DNA from: Cellulophaga sp. HaHa_2_95
GTDB taxonomy: Bacteria > Bacteroidota > Bacteroidia > Flavobacteriales > Flavobacteriaceae
Direction: 5' to 3'
Assembly: GCF_019278565.1 (NCBI RefSeq)
Contig: NZ_CP058988.1
Span: forward strand, 1,550,001 to 1,614,000
DNA length: 64,000 nt
Of this stretch, positions 1 through 8,363 are shown in pieces. Positions within the stretch are counted from its first letter, which is position 1. Each line of letters begins with the position of its first letter. The position numbers and the translations under genes were made by a program. Under the pieces are notes generated by a model, which made no database searches, had not been told where the DNA came from, and saw only the letters and a program-made list of their open reading frames with translations.

Positions 1-392
1 ACCACCGTCATCATGTCTAGATCTAAATTTCCGGCAGAAATATCATTAATTAAGGCAGCTCCTTCTTGGATACAAGCTTCTGCTACAGTACTTCTAAACG
101 TATCTATAGAGATTTTGCATTCAGGAAATTCTTTAAGTACCAAGGCTACAATAGGAATAATTCTTTTTAATTCTTCCTCTTCACTAACCTGTAAAGCGCC
201 TGGTCTAGAACTATATGCGCCAATATCTATAAAAGTGGCCCCATCAACCAGCATTTTTTGGACTTGATTGATAATTTCAGTTTCATTTTTGTACTTTCCT
301 CCATCATAAAAAGAATCAGGAGTGCAGTTAAGGACTCCCATTATTTTTGGATCTGTAATATCTAAAAGATCTCCTTTGCAATTTATGGTCAT
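1..392 (-). CDS. folP: Dihydropteroate synthase, 3' part outside window
   Basis: Reading the minus strand from the ATG at 392 gives an open frame of about 130 residues that runs off the left edge. It contains the pterin-binding signature MGVLNCTPDSFYDGG near residues 18-32 and a DIGAYSSRPGA motif (family form DIGGESTRPGA) near residues 57-67. A SIDTF motif and an INDISAG motif follow. These are the conserved blocks of dihydropteroate synthase, the cytosolic folate enzyme that joins p-aminobenzoate to the pterin pyrophosphate. The C-terminal half is missing because of the window edge, not a mutation. It is divergent from the DUF1599 gene, with about 105 bp between starts. Identification is secure. 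Confidence 0.93.
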   Translation of the reverse strand, partial: MTINCKGDLLDITDPKIMGVLNCTPDSFYDGGKYKNETEIINQVQKMLVDGATFIDIGAYSSRPGALQVSEEEELKRIIPIVALVLKEFPECKISIDTFRSTVAEACIQEGAALINDISAGNLDLDMMTV

Positions 393-498
393 TTTTATTG
401 AGAATTAGTCAAGAATTGCCATAGCACAGTAAGTTTAAACCACTATACTTGAACAATTAAAAATTTTGAACGAAATTTACACAAATTAGAAAGAATAC

Positions 499-1044
499 AT
501 GCAGAAAACCTCAGAACAATACGATGCTGTAATAGAAATATGTCGCGCTTTATTTTCTAAAAAGATGAAAGATTATGGTAGTGCATGGCGAATTTTACGA
601 TTACCATCATTAACAGATCAGATTTTTATTAAAGCACAACGTATCCGTAGTCTTCAAGAGAACGAAGTGCGAAAGGTGGAAGAAGGAGAGCAGTCTGAGT
701 TCATAGGAATAATTAATTATTCTATAATGGCATTAATTCAAATTGAAAAAGGAATTGCGGACCAACCAGATTTAAGTGTTGAAGAAGCGGTATCCTTATT
801 TGATGCTCATGTGAATATAACAAAAACCTTGATGGAAAATAAAAATCATGATTATGGAGAAGCTTGGCGAGAAATGCGTGTTAGCTCTTTAACAGATCTG
901 ATTTTGCAGAAATTATTGCGAGTGAAACAAATTGAAGATAATAAAGGGAAAACTTTAGTGAGTGAAGGTATTGATGCTAATTACCAAGATATGGTGAATT
1001 ATGCCGTATTTGCCATGATACACTTAACATCAAATTCTAAATAG
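499..1044 (+). CDS. DUF1599 domain protein (two tandem copies)
   Basis: A 181-residue soluble protein made of two homologous halves. KMKDYGSAWRILRLPSLTDQI near residues 22-42 is echoed by KNHDYGEAWREMRVSSLTDLI near residues 115-135. Both are the DUF1599 (nucleotide-modification-associated) motif, D-Y-G-x-A-W-R followed by S-L-T-D. No signal peptide or membrane segment is visible. In Flavobacteriaceae this gene commonly sits between folP and the DoxX/tpiA genes, as here, and the next gene starts 4 bp after its stop, so the two are probably co-transcribed. The biochemical role is not established, and I do not assign one beyond the family name. Confidence 0.85.
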   Translation: MQKTSEQYDAVIEICRALFSKKMKDYGSAWRILRLPSLTDQIFIKAQRIRSLQENEVRKVEEGEQSEFIGIINYSIMALIQIEKGIADQPDLSVEEAVSLFDAHVNITKTLMENKNHDYGEAWREMRVSSLTDLILQKLLRVKQIEDNKGKTLVSEGIDANYQDMVNYAVFAMIHLTSNSK

Positions 1045-1048
1045 TAGC

Positions 1049-2146
1049 ATGAAGTACTTAGTTGGTTTCAGTAGAGTAGTTGTAGGAATATTATTTATAA
1101 TTAGTGGTTTTATTAAGTTGAATGATCCTGTGGGGTTTTCATTTAAGTTAGAAGAATATTTTAGTTTTGGAGTCCTCAACATGCCTCTCTTGGAACCGCA
1201 TGCCTTAGAGATTGCCATTTTTGTGGTAATCGTAGAGGTCTTACTAGGTGTTTTATTGCTTATAGGGTTTAGGCAAAGATTTACCATATTCAGTTTGTTA
1301 GCAATGATTATTGGTTTTACTTTTTTAACTTTTTATTCAGCATATTTTAATAAAGTAACAGATTGTGGTTGTTTTGGAGATGCCCTAAAACTAACTCCAT
1401 GGGAATCCTTTACGAAAGATATTATTCTGCTAATCTTAATCGTAATAATTCTTATGGGGAAACGTTATGTGTTGCCTATTTTTAGTCCTAGTTTTAATAG
1501 AATCATTACAGGGATATCACTAGCAGCATGTGTAATATTTGTCTATTATGTACTTAATCATTTACCAGCGATAGATTTTAGGCCTTATAAAATTGGTGCA
1601 AACATAGAAGAAGGCATGTCTGTGCCAGAGGGTGCTCCAAAAGCTATATTTGATTACGCTTGGAAGTTTAAGGTGAATGGAGAAGAAAAAGTAATTGTTA
1701 CCCAAGGAGATTATCCAACGGTTGACGGTGAGTTTATAGATGTAGAGACTACAGAAGTGCAGGCCGGATATGAACCTCCAATTCATGATTTTACCATAGA
1801 AAAAGATGGTGTAGATCATGCCTCAGAATTATTGCAGGAGCCTAAATTGGTTGTCGTTATTGCTTATAATTTGAATACGAGTACTTACAGTGCTTTTGAA
1901 GAGGTAAAAGAGCTTACGGATAAGGCAGTGAAGGCGGGTTATAAAGTTATTGGCATGTCTGCATCTAATGAAGATTATACTACTAAATTACTTAAAGAGT
2001 ATAAATTAAATTTTGAATTTTACTTTACAGATCAAACTACCTTAAAAACTATTGTACGTTCAAATCCAGGAGTACTTGTTTTGAATAAAGGTACCATCAC
2101 ACAGAAAGTTCATTATAACGATTTAGATGCTATATCACTAGAGTAG
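1049..2146 (+). CDS. BT_3928-type DoxX membrane protein with thioredoxin-like C-terminus
   Basis: 365 residues. The N-terminal ~180 residues hold about four hydrophobic segments with the DoxX-like start VVVGILFIISGFIKLNDPVG and a conserved DCGCFGDALKLTPWESF loop near residues 108-124, typical of the BT_3928/MauE-like DoxX group. The C-terminal half is hydrophilic and thioredoxin-like: KLVVVIAYNLN, a central AGYKVIGMSAS and a closing GVLVLNKGTI strand. It lacks a CxxC in that half, so it is not an obvious disulfide reductase. It is predicted to sit in the inner membrane with the C-terminal domain on one face. It lies between DUF1599 and tpiA, a common flavobacterial arrangement. Family assignment is good; function is unknown, with a redox role inferred. 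Confidence 0.82.
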   Translation: MKYLVGFSRVVVGILFIISGFIKLNDPVGFSFKLEEYFSFGVLNMPLLEPHALEIAIFVVIVEVLLGVLLLIGFRQRFTIFSLLAMIIGFTFLTFYSAYFNKVTDCGCFGDALKLTPWESFTKDIILLILIVIILMGKRYVLPIFSPSFNRIITGISLAACVIFVYYVLNHLPAIDFRPYKIGANIEEGMSVPEGAPKAIFDYAWKFKVNGEEKVIVTQGDYPTVDGEFIDVETTEVQAGYEPPIHDFTIEKDGVDHASELLQEPKLVVVIAYNLNTSTYSAFEEVKELTDKAVKAGYKVIGMSASNEDYTTKLLKEYKLNFEFYFTDQTTLKTIVRSNPGVLVLNKGTITQKVHYNDLDAISLE

Positions 2147-2205
2147 CAATTAGGGTGCAATAAAAAGAATATAATTAGTCATTAAATAATTGAAAATAAA
2201 ACAAA

Positions 2206-2955
2206 ATGAGAAGTAAGATAGTTGCAGGGAATTGGAAAATGAACAAGAACGGTGCTGAAACAGAAGCCCTATTAGCAGAGCTTTCTGCGAAATTACCAGA
2301 TACAACAGCAGAGGTAATGGTTGCTCCAACTTTTGTAAACCTTGTTGGTGCAGTACGTAGTTTAGAATCTTCAACTATTGAAGTCATAGCGCAAAATATG
2401 CATTACGCAGAAAACGGCGCGTTTACAGGAGAAATTTCTGCAGATATGTTGTTGAATGTAGGTGTAGATACGGTTCTTATTGGGCATTCAGAAAGAAGAG
2501 CCTATTTTGGGGAAACTGATGCTATCCTAGCAAAGAAAGTAGTTGCTGCTTTAGCAAAAAATATGCGTATCATATTTTGTTTTGGTGAAGAACTAGAAGA
2601 CCGTAAGTCTGATAATCATTTTAATGTTGTGGCAAGTCAGCTTAAAAATGCATTATTTTCTTTAGAAGCTAGCGCTTGGAAAAATATTGTCTTAGCATAC
2701 GAGCCAGTTTGGGCTATTGGAACGGGAGAAACGGCTTCTCCTGAGCAAGCTCAAGAAATGCATGCATTTATTCGTAAAACAATTACCGAAGCGTTTGATG
2801 CAACAATAGCAAATAACGTCTCTATTTTATATGGTGGTAGCGTTAAGCCAAATAATGCTGTGGAGATTTTTTCTAAACCAGATGTAGATGGTGGTCTTAT
2901 TGGTGGAGCAGCTTTAGTAGCGGATGATTTTGTTGCGATTATCAAAGCAATCTAA
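2206..2955 (+). CDS. tpiA: Triosephosphate isomerase
   Basis: 249 residues, the normal bacterial length. It carries the phosphate/substrate-binding AGNWKMN at residues 5-11, the electrophile IGHSERR with catalytic His near 96, and the catalytic-base motif AYEPVWAIGTG with Glu near 168. The C-terminal phosphate-binding motifs ILYGGSVKPNN and VDGGLIGGAAL are also present. It interconverts dihydroxyacetone phosphate and glyceraldehyde 3-phosphate in glycolysis and gluconeogenesis in the cytosol. The ATG at 2206 is the obvious start, since MRSKIVAGNWKMN is the standard N-terminus. A strong terminator hairpin follows 35 bp after the stop, so the upstream transcript probably ends here. Confidence 0.97.
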   Translation: MRSKIVAGNWKMNKNGAETEALLAELSAKLPDTTAEVMVAPTFVNLVGAVRSLESSTIEVIAQNMHYAENGAFTGEISADMLLNVGVDTVLIGHSERRAYFGETDAILAKKVVAALAKNMRIIFCFGEELEDRKSDNHFNVVASQLKNALFSLEASAWKNIVLAYEPVWAIGTGETASPEQAQEMHAFIRKTITEAFDATIANNVSILYGGSVKPNNAVEIFSKPDVDGGLIGGAALVADDFVAIIKAI

Positions 2956-2990
2956 TTAATAAGTATCATAAACAGATAGTAAAACACAAG

Positions 2991-3014
2991 GGCATTCTTT
3001 TAGAATGCCTTTTT
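2991..3014 (+). terminator. Rho-independent terminator after tpiA
   Basis: Perfect 8-bp stem GGCATTCT / AGAATGCC (2991-2998 and 3002-3009) with a three-base TTT loop, followed directly by five T. It ends the tpiA transcript and overlaps any prmA start placed at 3005. Confidence 0.8.
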
Positions 3015-3028
3015 ATATTATGAAAATA

Positions 3029-3871
3029 ATGGAAAAAGAAAACAATTACATAGAATACACCTTTAGGGTGATGCCACTGGATCCAGCATCAGATATCCTT
3101 ATTGCGGAATTAGGCGAAGTGCTTTTTGAAAGCTTCCTGGAAACAGAGGAGGGTGTTTTGGCTTACATTAGAAAAGAGGATTGGTCTGCAGGTATTCTGG
3201 ATGATTTATCAATTTTGGAAAATGATAATTTTAAAATTACGTATGATTTTAAAGAAATTGAACAAGAAAACTGGAATGCCACTTGGGAGCAAAACTTCAA
3301 TCCTATTCAAGTAGATGGGCGCTGTGTTGTACGTGCACCATTTCATGAAAAACCGGTAGTAGAATATGATATAGTAATTGAACCAAAAATGAGTTTTGGA
3401 ACAGGGCATCATGAAACTACACATATGATGTTGCAACATATATTAAATACAGATTTCAAAGGAAAGCGTGTGTTAGATATGGGGAGTGGTACAGGTGTTT
3501 TGGCTATACTAGCAGCAAAAAGAGAAGCAAGTAGTATTGACGCCATAGATATAGATAATTGGTGCTATTTAAATGCATTAGAAAATGTGGAACGTAACGA
3601 CTGTAGTCATATTAATGTATATGAAGGTGATGTAAATCTTCTAAAAGGGAAACATTATGACGTTATTATAGCAAATATAAACAGGAACATACTGCTGGCA
3701 GATATTCCGGAATACTCAAAATGTTTAGAAGTGGGTGGTACCTTATTTCTAAGCGGATTCTATTCCGAAGACATCCCGACAATATCCAGTAAATGTGAAG
3801 AACATAACTTAAAATTTGTTTCTAATTTGAATAGAAATAATTGGATTGCTGCCGTTTATCGAAAATGTTAA
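3029..3871 (+). CDS. prmA: Ribosomal protein L11 methyltransferase
   Basis: About 280 residues. It has the PrmA signature MSFGTGHHETTHMML, the SAM-binding motif I VLDMGSGTGVLAILAAK, the acidic DAIDID loop of motif II, and the substrate-side motif IIANINRNIL. The enzyme methylates ribosomal protein L11 in the cytosol. I place the start at the ATG at 3029 (MEKENNYIEYTF). The in-frame ATG at 3005 lies inside the right arm of the tpiA terminator, and the one at 3020 has a T-rich upstream, while 3029 has an A-rich leader typical of Bacteroidota. ATG 3020 remains possible. Confidence 0.92.
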   Translation: MEKENNYIEYTFRVMPLDPASDILIAELGEVLFESFLETEEGVLAYIRKEDWSAGILDDLSILENDNFKITYDFKEIEQENWNATWEQNFNPIQVDGRCVVRAPFHEKPVVEYDIVIEPKMSFGTGHHETTHMMLQHILNTDFKGKRVLDMGSGTGVLAILAAKREASSIDAIDIDNWCYLNALENVERNDCSHINVYEGDVNLLKGKHYDVIIANINRNILLADIPEYSKCLEVGGTLFLSGFYSEDIPTISSKCEEHNLKFVSNLNRNNWIAAVYRKC

Positions 3872-3974
3872 AATTTTAATAAAATTATCGTTGATTTGTC
3901 ATATATTGTCGGTGTAATGTATTTATTTTAAGATATGGTTGTATATTTTTTAAACTTATTTAACACATTTAATT

Positions 3975-4829
3975 ATGAAAAAACGCGATTTAACTATTAT
4001 TGCTATGCTACTTTTAGTGGTGGCTAGCTCATGTGAAAAAGAAAAAGAAAACGATCTTCAAATGCCAGAGGCAAGTGTAGAGAATGTTGATCAAGAAAAG
4101 CTATTAGTTACCGATGAGGTAGTGAGTGTTTTTAAGAACAACTACTATAATGTTGACGAAGTTAGTGTTGTAGATTTTATGCTTCCTGACGGTTCTATGG
4201 AAGAGCGTTTTCAATTAGAGAATGATATATTATTTTCTGCAGAGCAATTCAAAAGTTTAGCAGAAGTTGATATTAAAAGCGCTAAAAATTACCATACCAG
4301 TAATTTAGTTAGCCCAAGAACTTTAACAATTATCGGGTACACGGGAGGTCAAAATGCCTTATCTACCATAGAACGTACTGCATTGCAATACGCTGTTAAT
4401 AACTACAATGCTTTAAATTTAAGTATTCGTTTTACATTAACATTTGGTACATCTTATCAAGATAAAGATATGGTTGTGTATTTAAATCCTAGTGAATCAG
4501 GTGCTGGAGGTTCAGCAGGTTTTCCTAGTAATGGAAATCCTAATAAATTTGTTCAGATTTACGGTTTAAGTAATTATGACGTAAATGTTATTGAACATGT
4601 AATAACGCACGAGATTGGTCATTCTGTTGGTTTCAGACATACAGATTGGTTTAGTCGTCAAAGTTGCGGTCAAAATACAAATGAAGGAACTGCAGGAGTA
4701 GGTGCAATACCAGTACCAGGAACTCCAGAAGCTTATGATCCTACATCTATAATGTTGGCATGTTTCAGCTCAAACGAAGATGGTGAATTTAATAATAATG
4801 ACATTACAGCATTAAACTATCTTTATTAA
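3975..4829 (+). CDS. HEIGH-type zinc metallopeptidase lipoprotein (M57-like)
   Basis: 284 residues. A lipoprotein signal (LLLVVASSC, lipidated Cys near 20) is followed by an acidic, charged linker. The C-terminal half carries the zinc-binding motif HEIGHSVGFRH: His212, Glu213 and His216, with a third His at about 222. This matches the dual-action HEIGH metallopeptidase family (metzincin-like, M57). A conserved SIML/CF segment follows about 45 residues later. Predicted to be an outer-membrane or surface protease of unknown substrate. It is monocistronic: a leader of about 100 bp lies upstream and a terminator lies about 35 bp downstream. Family confidence is high. Confidence 0.85.
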   Translation: MKKRDLTIIAMLLLVVASSCEKEKENDLQMPEASVENVDQEKLLVTDEVVSVFKNNYYNVDEVSVVDFMLPDGSMEERFQLENDILFSAEQFKSLAEVDIKSAKNYHTSNLVSPRTLTIIGYTGGQNALSTIERTALQYAVNNYNALNLSIRFTLTFGTSYQDKDMVVYLNPSESGAGGSAGFPSNGNPNKFVQIYGLSNYDVNVIEHVITHEIGHSVGFRHTDWFSRQSCGQNTNEGTAGVGAIPVPGTPEAYDPTSIMLACFSSNEDGEFNNNDITALNYLY

Positions 4830-4862
4830 TTAACTAATACTTAAATAAATACATTACAATTT

Positions 4863-4897
4863 AAAGGTATTCTAACCATTAGAATACCTTTTTTTAT
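4863..4897 (+). terminator. Rho-independent terminator after the metallopeptidase gene
   Basis: Stem AAAGGTATTCT / AGAATACCTTT (4863-4873 and 4881-4891) with a 7-base loop, merging into a run of T to 4896. It separates the peptidase transcript from clpS. Confidence 0.8.
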
Positions 4898-4985
4898 GCT
4901 TCCTAGTGAAGGATTATTGGCTATTTTTTAAATAATTTTTATAGCTGACTTATTAGAATTTGTATCTTAGTGCAAAAATAGATCT

Positions 4986-5261
4986 ATGAGTACGAAGGAA
5001 AAGATCTTAGAAGACTTGCTTTTAGAAGAAGAAACAAAGAAACAAAACGAAATTGTCTTGTTTAATGATGATGTAAATACCTTTGATCATGTTATAGAAA
5101 CCCTGATAGGTGTTTGTGATCATACGCCAGAACAAGCGGAGCAATGTTCTATCATAGTGCATCACAATGGAAAATGTACGGTAAAAACAGGTGATTATGA
5201 AGATTTGAAACCTCGTTGCAGTAAATTACTACAAGCAGGCCTTAGTGCAGAAATTGTGTAA
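4986..5261 (+). CDS. clpS: ATP-dependent Clp protease adaptor ClpS
   Basis: 91 residues, typical for ClpS. The N-degron binding face motif VLFNDDVNTFDHVIETL is at about residues 24-40. HHNGKCTVKTGDYEDL near residues 57-72 corresponds to the family's H-x-x-G-x-A block, with Cys-Thr in place of the usual small residues. ClpS delivers N-end-rule substrates to ClpAP in the cytosol. The stop codon at 5259-5261 directly abuts a possible TTG start of the downstream SusR-like gene, suggesting translational coupling or at least co-transcription. Confidence 0.93.
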   Translation: MSTKEKILEDLLLEEETKKQNEIVLFNDDVNTFDHVIETLIGVCDHTPEQAEQCSIIVHHNGKCTVKTGDYEDLKPRCSKLLQAGLSAEIV

Positions 5262-8135
5262 TTGCAATTTCTCTTTAAAACATTATCCTTATTTCCACGA
5301 CTGCAAGGACTTAAATTGTCGCTTTTGAGATATATACATTGTATTAGCTTATTCCTTTTTACTTTAGTTAGTCTTGCGCAAGAATTACCTCCTATACATA
5401 ATTTTTCTCCTACAACTTATAATGCGGGTAATCAGAATTGGAGCATCTCACAATCAGATGAAAAGGATATCTATGTAGGTAATAATTATGGGTTATTAGC
5501 CTATAATGGGGCTTCATGGAAAACGTATGCTTCTCCCAATGGCTCTCATATACGTGCAGTTAACGTTGTAGGTGATCGTATTTTCACGGGATGTTACATG
5601 GAGTTCGGTTACTGGTTTGAAGATGACTTTGGGGATTTAATCTATCAATCTTTGAATCAAAAATTAACGACTCCCATGATTGAGGATGAGGAGTTTTGGA
5701 ATATTATTACCTTAGATTCTTATGTTCTCTACCAGTCCTTACAGCGCATCTATATCTATAATTTGAAAACAGAAAGTTTTACTGTGGTCGCTTCCGAAAG
5801 TACCAGGGCTAGAATTTTTAAAAACAAATCTGGGGTTTATTTTCAAAAATCAGGAAAGGGACTTTTTAAAATTGAAGGTGGTAAAACACTTTTAGCGTCT
5901 GATCATGCTATTTTGAAATCTAATTTTATAATTGGCATGTTTGATACTTCTTTTGGTATGCTGGTGCTTACAGAAAAAGAAGGGTTTTTTCTTTTGAAAG
6001 AAGAGGGTGCAGTAGAGAAGTGGGACACGTCGATTAGTAAAGAATTACAAGAACTCAATATTTATAGTAGTGCTCAATTAGAAAATGGTAGTTTCATTTT
6101 AGGGACTATTTCAGATGGAGTGTACCATGTGAGTAAGTTTGGGGTATTGTTAGAAAAAATCAATCAAAAAAAAGGATTGAATGACAATACAATACTTTCT
6201 ATTTTTGAAGACCTTGACGGCAATGTTTGGCTGGGTTTAAATAACGGTATCAGTATATTGAATTTTAGCTCCCCATTCAAGGAATATATTGATACTGTAG
6301 GGAAATTAGGAGTGGTTTATACGGCTGCAATTTATGAAGAGCACCTATACTTGGGAACTAATCAAGGATTGTTTTATAAACAGAAATCTGGTAATGATGA
6401 TTTTAAGATTGTGGCGAATACAAACGGTCAAGTCTGGTTTTTAAAGGAAATAGATGGTATTCTTTTTTGTGGTCATAATGCAGGAACTTTTACCGTAGCC
6501 GGTAGCCAAGCAACACAAGTAGCGACTTTTCCTGGGGCTTGGGATATTAAAAAAATTCCAGGCAATGATTCACTTTTGCTACAAGGTAATTATAACGGAC
6601 TCAGTATTCTTAAAAAAGAAGGTTCTGAATGGATATTTAGAAATAAAATTGAAGGGTTTGATATTTCTAGTCGGTTTTTTGAATTTACTCAGGGTGAAGA
6701 TATACTGGTTAATCATGAGTTTAAAGGCGTCTTTAGGTTAACTTTAGATCCTTCTTTTTCTAAAGTTGTTAATGTGGTTGATGCTCCGGTATTAGGTACA
6801 GGTGCAAGCTTAGTTGCTTATGAGAAAACTATCTTGCACGCTTCAAATAACGGGGTATTACGTTTTAATGAAAAAAACAAAAACTTAGAAAAAGATTCCT
6901 TACTTACCAGTCTTTTATTTGAAGATGAAGAACGTTTAATTGGTATTATAGTTCCAGATGTTAGTGATGACTTATTATGGGCATTTACGGATAAAAATAT
7001 TATAGCCTTAGCGGCTAATAAATTTAATGGGCAACCGGAGGTAAAGAAAATAGCAATTCCAAGCTCGTTTAGAAGAAGTTTAGGGGTTTTAGGTTTTGAA
7101 AACATTAAAAAAACAGCCATAAACACCTATTTAATTGGGATTTCTAATGGATATATCACACTAAATCTTGATAAATTAAGGATTGAGAAGTTTAAAATAG
7201 GTTTAACAGATGTAGCTAATAAGAATAGTGATTCTATTGCGTTACAAAAAGTTTCTTTAAAGGATATTGATCATACTTTTAAGCATACCTTTAATAATGT
7301 ATACTTTGAATATAGCGTTCCAAGTTACGAGAAATACACAGAGGTAAATTATCAATACCAGTTAATAGGCTTATCAGAAGTATGGAGTTCTTGGTCTGAA
7401 ACTTCTAAAGTTGCTTTTGAAAACCTGCCTTTTGGAAATTACACTTTTAAAGTAAGGGCAAAAGTTGGTAATGAATTAAGTGATAACACAGCGAGCTATA
7501 CCTTTGAGATTTTGAGGCCTTGGTATGCTTCCAATTTAGCAATTTTGATATACCTACTAGTTTTTATTGCTTTAGGATATTTCATCCATAGGTTGTACCG
7601 TAGGTATTATAGAAAGCAGCAAGAACAGCTTTTAAAAGAGAATGAGAAGAAGTTAAAGCGAAAAAAGATTAAAGCAGAAAAGAAGCTTATTCAGATCAAA
7701 AATGAAAAATTGAATCAAGAAATAAATAACAAAAGTAGAGAGCTGGCTATATCTACTATGAGTATTATCAAAAAGAATGAATTTTTAAATGCTATAAAAA
7801 CACAACTGCAAGAGAGTAAAACGCCACAACAAGTAAATTCTGTAATTAAAACTATTGATAGGAATATCAATAATGAGGATGATTGGAAATTTTTTGAAGA
7901 TGCTTTTAATAATGCGGACAAAGAATTCTTAAAAAAGATTAAAACTATACACCCAGATTTAACCCCCAATGATTTAAGGTTGTGCGCTTATCTTCGATTG
8001 AATTTATCTTCCAAAGAAATTGCTCCATTATTAAATATCTCTGTAAGGAGTGTGGAGGTAAAACGCTACCGCTTACGTAAAAAAATGAATTTAGCACATG
8101 AAATTGGCCTGACCGATTACATCCTTAAGCTTTAA
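5262..8135 (+). CDS. SusR-like membrane sensor/transcription regulator (beta-propeller, Y_Y_Y, LuxR-type HTH)
   Basis: 957 residues from the first possible start. An N-terminal hydrophobic signal (ISLFLFTLVSLAQ) precedes a long two-component-regulator-type beta-propeller (about 45-680; repeats such as LSIFEDLDGNVWLGLNNGIS). A Y_Y_Y domain (about 690-755), one membrane helix (about 757-778), a Lys-rich coiled coil (780-850) and a C-terminal LuxR/GerE-type HTH (about 899-957, LSSKEIAPLLNISVRSVEVK) follow. This is the one-protein SusR architecture: periplasmic glycan sensing coupled to cytosolic DNA binding. It lies directly upstream of susC/susD and the glucanases, so it probably activates them. 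There is no ATG start. TTG at 5262 touches the clpS stop; TTG at 5316, preceded by AAGGA, or TTG at 5325 would give a more normal signal peptide. Confidence 0.88.
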   Translation: MQFLFKTLSLFPRLQGLKLSLLRYIHCISLFLFTLVSLAQELPPIHNFSPTTYNAGNQNWSISQSDEKDIYVGNNYGLLAYNGASWKTYASPNGSHIRAVNVVGDRIFTGCYMEFGYWFEDDFGDLIYQSLNQKLTTPMIEDEEFWNIITLDSYVLYQSLQRIYIYNLKTESFTVVASESTRARIFKNKSGVYFQKSGKGLFKIEGGKTLLASDHAILKSNFIIGMFDTSFGMLVLTEKEGFFLLKEEGAVEKWDTSISKELQELNIYSSAQLENGSFILGTISDGVYHVSKFGVLLEKINQKKGLNDNTILSIFEDLDGNVWLGLNNGISILNFSSPFKEYIDTVGKLGVVYTAAIYEEHLYLGTNQGLFYKQKSGNDDFKIVANTNGQVWFLKEIDGILFCGHNAGTFTVAGSQATQVATFPGAWDIKKIPGNDSLLLQGNYNGLSILKKEGSEWIFRNKIEGFDISSRFFEFTQGEDILVNHEFKGVFRLTLDPSFSKVVNVVDAPVLGTGASLVAYEKTILHASNNGVLRFNEKNKNLEKDSLLTSLLFEDEERLIGIIVPDVSDDLLWAFTDKNIIALAANKFNGQPEVKKIAIPSSFRRSLGVLGFENIKKTAINTYLIGISNGYITLNLDKLRIEKFKIGLTDVANKNSDSIALQKVSLKDIDHTFKHTFNNVYFEYSVPSYEKYTEVNYQYQLIGLSEVWSSWSETSKVAFENLPFGNYTFKVRAKVGNELSDNTASYTFEILRPWYASNLAILIYLLVFIALGYFIHRLYRRYYRKQQEQLLKENEKKLKRKKIKAEKKLIQIKNEKLNQEINNKSRELAISTMSIIKKNEFLNAIKTQLQESKTPQQVNSVIKTIDRNINNEDDWKFFEDAFNNADKEFLKKIKTIHPDLTPNDLRLCAYLRLNLSSKEIAPLLNISVRSVEVKRYRLRKKMNLAHEIGLTDYILKL

Positions 8136-8198
8136 GCAACACTACATGTATTTTTTACACTACAACATTACCCATACAACAGGGTTTTTTAAGACTTC

Positions 8199-8244
8199 TT
8201 TAAGGTAAAACCACCTTAAGCTCAGTAAGCTCTCAAGGCTTACT
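8199..8244 (+). promoter_or_regulatory. Two consecutive hairpins in the leader of the susC operon
   Basis: TTAAGGT / ACCTTAA (8200-8206 and 8213-8219) is followed at once by AGTAAGC / GCTTACT (8224-8230 and 8238-8244). A T-run occurs about 27 bases later. The pair may end the regulator transcript, act as an attenuator, or both. The rest of the 8136-8363 intergenic region must hold the susC promoter, but I see no convincing TTTG/TAnnTTTG pair. Confidence 0.4.
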
Positions 8245-8363
8245 CTCATTACTTACATCTCTTTTTTTGAGAATTTAATTACGATATGTATATTTTTTGT
8301 TGTGGTCTGTTATTATAATGATAAAATATGTCTTTATAATTTCGGAATTCTAAAACTCAACAT

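Noticed and set aside
3005..3028. Earlier prmA starts at 3005 and 3020
   Set aside because: The 3005 ATG lies within the tpiA terminator stem and the 3020 ATG has a T-rich upstream; 3029 fits the family N-terminus better.
6818..7126. 102-residue open frame on the minus strand
   Set aside because: Wholly inside the SusR-like gene, antisense to well-conserved propeller sequence; no family features.
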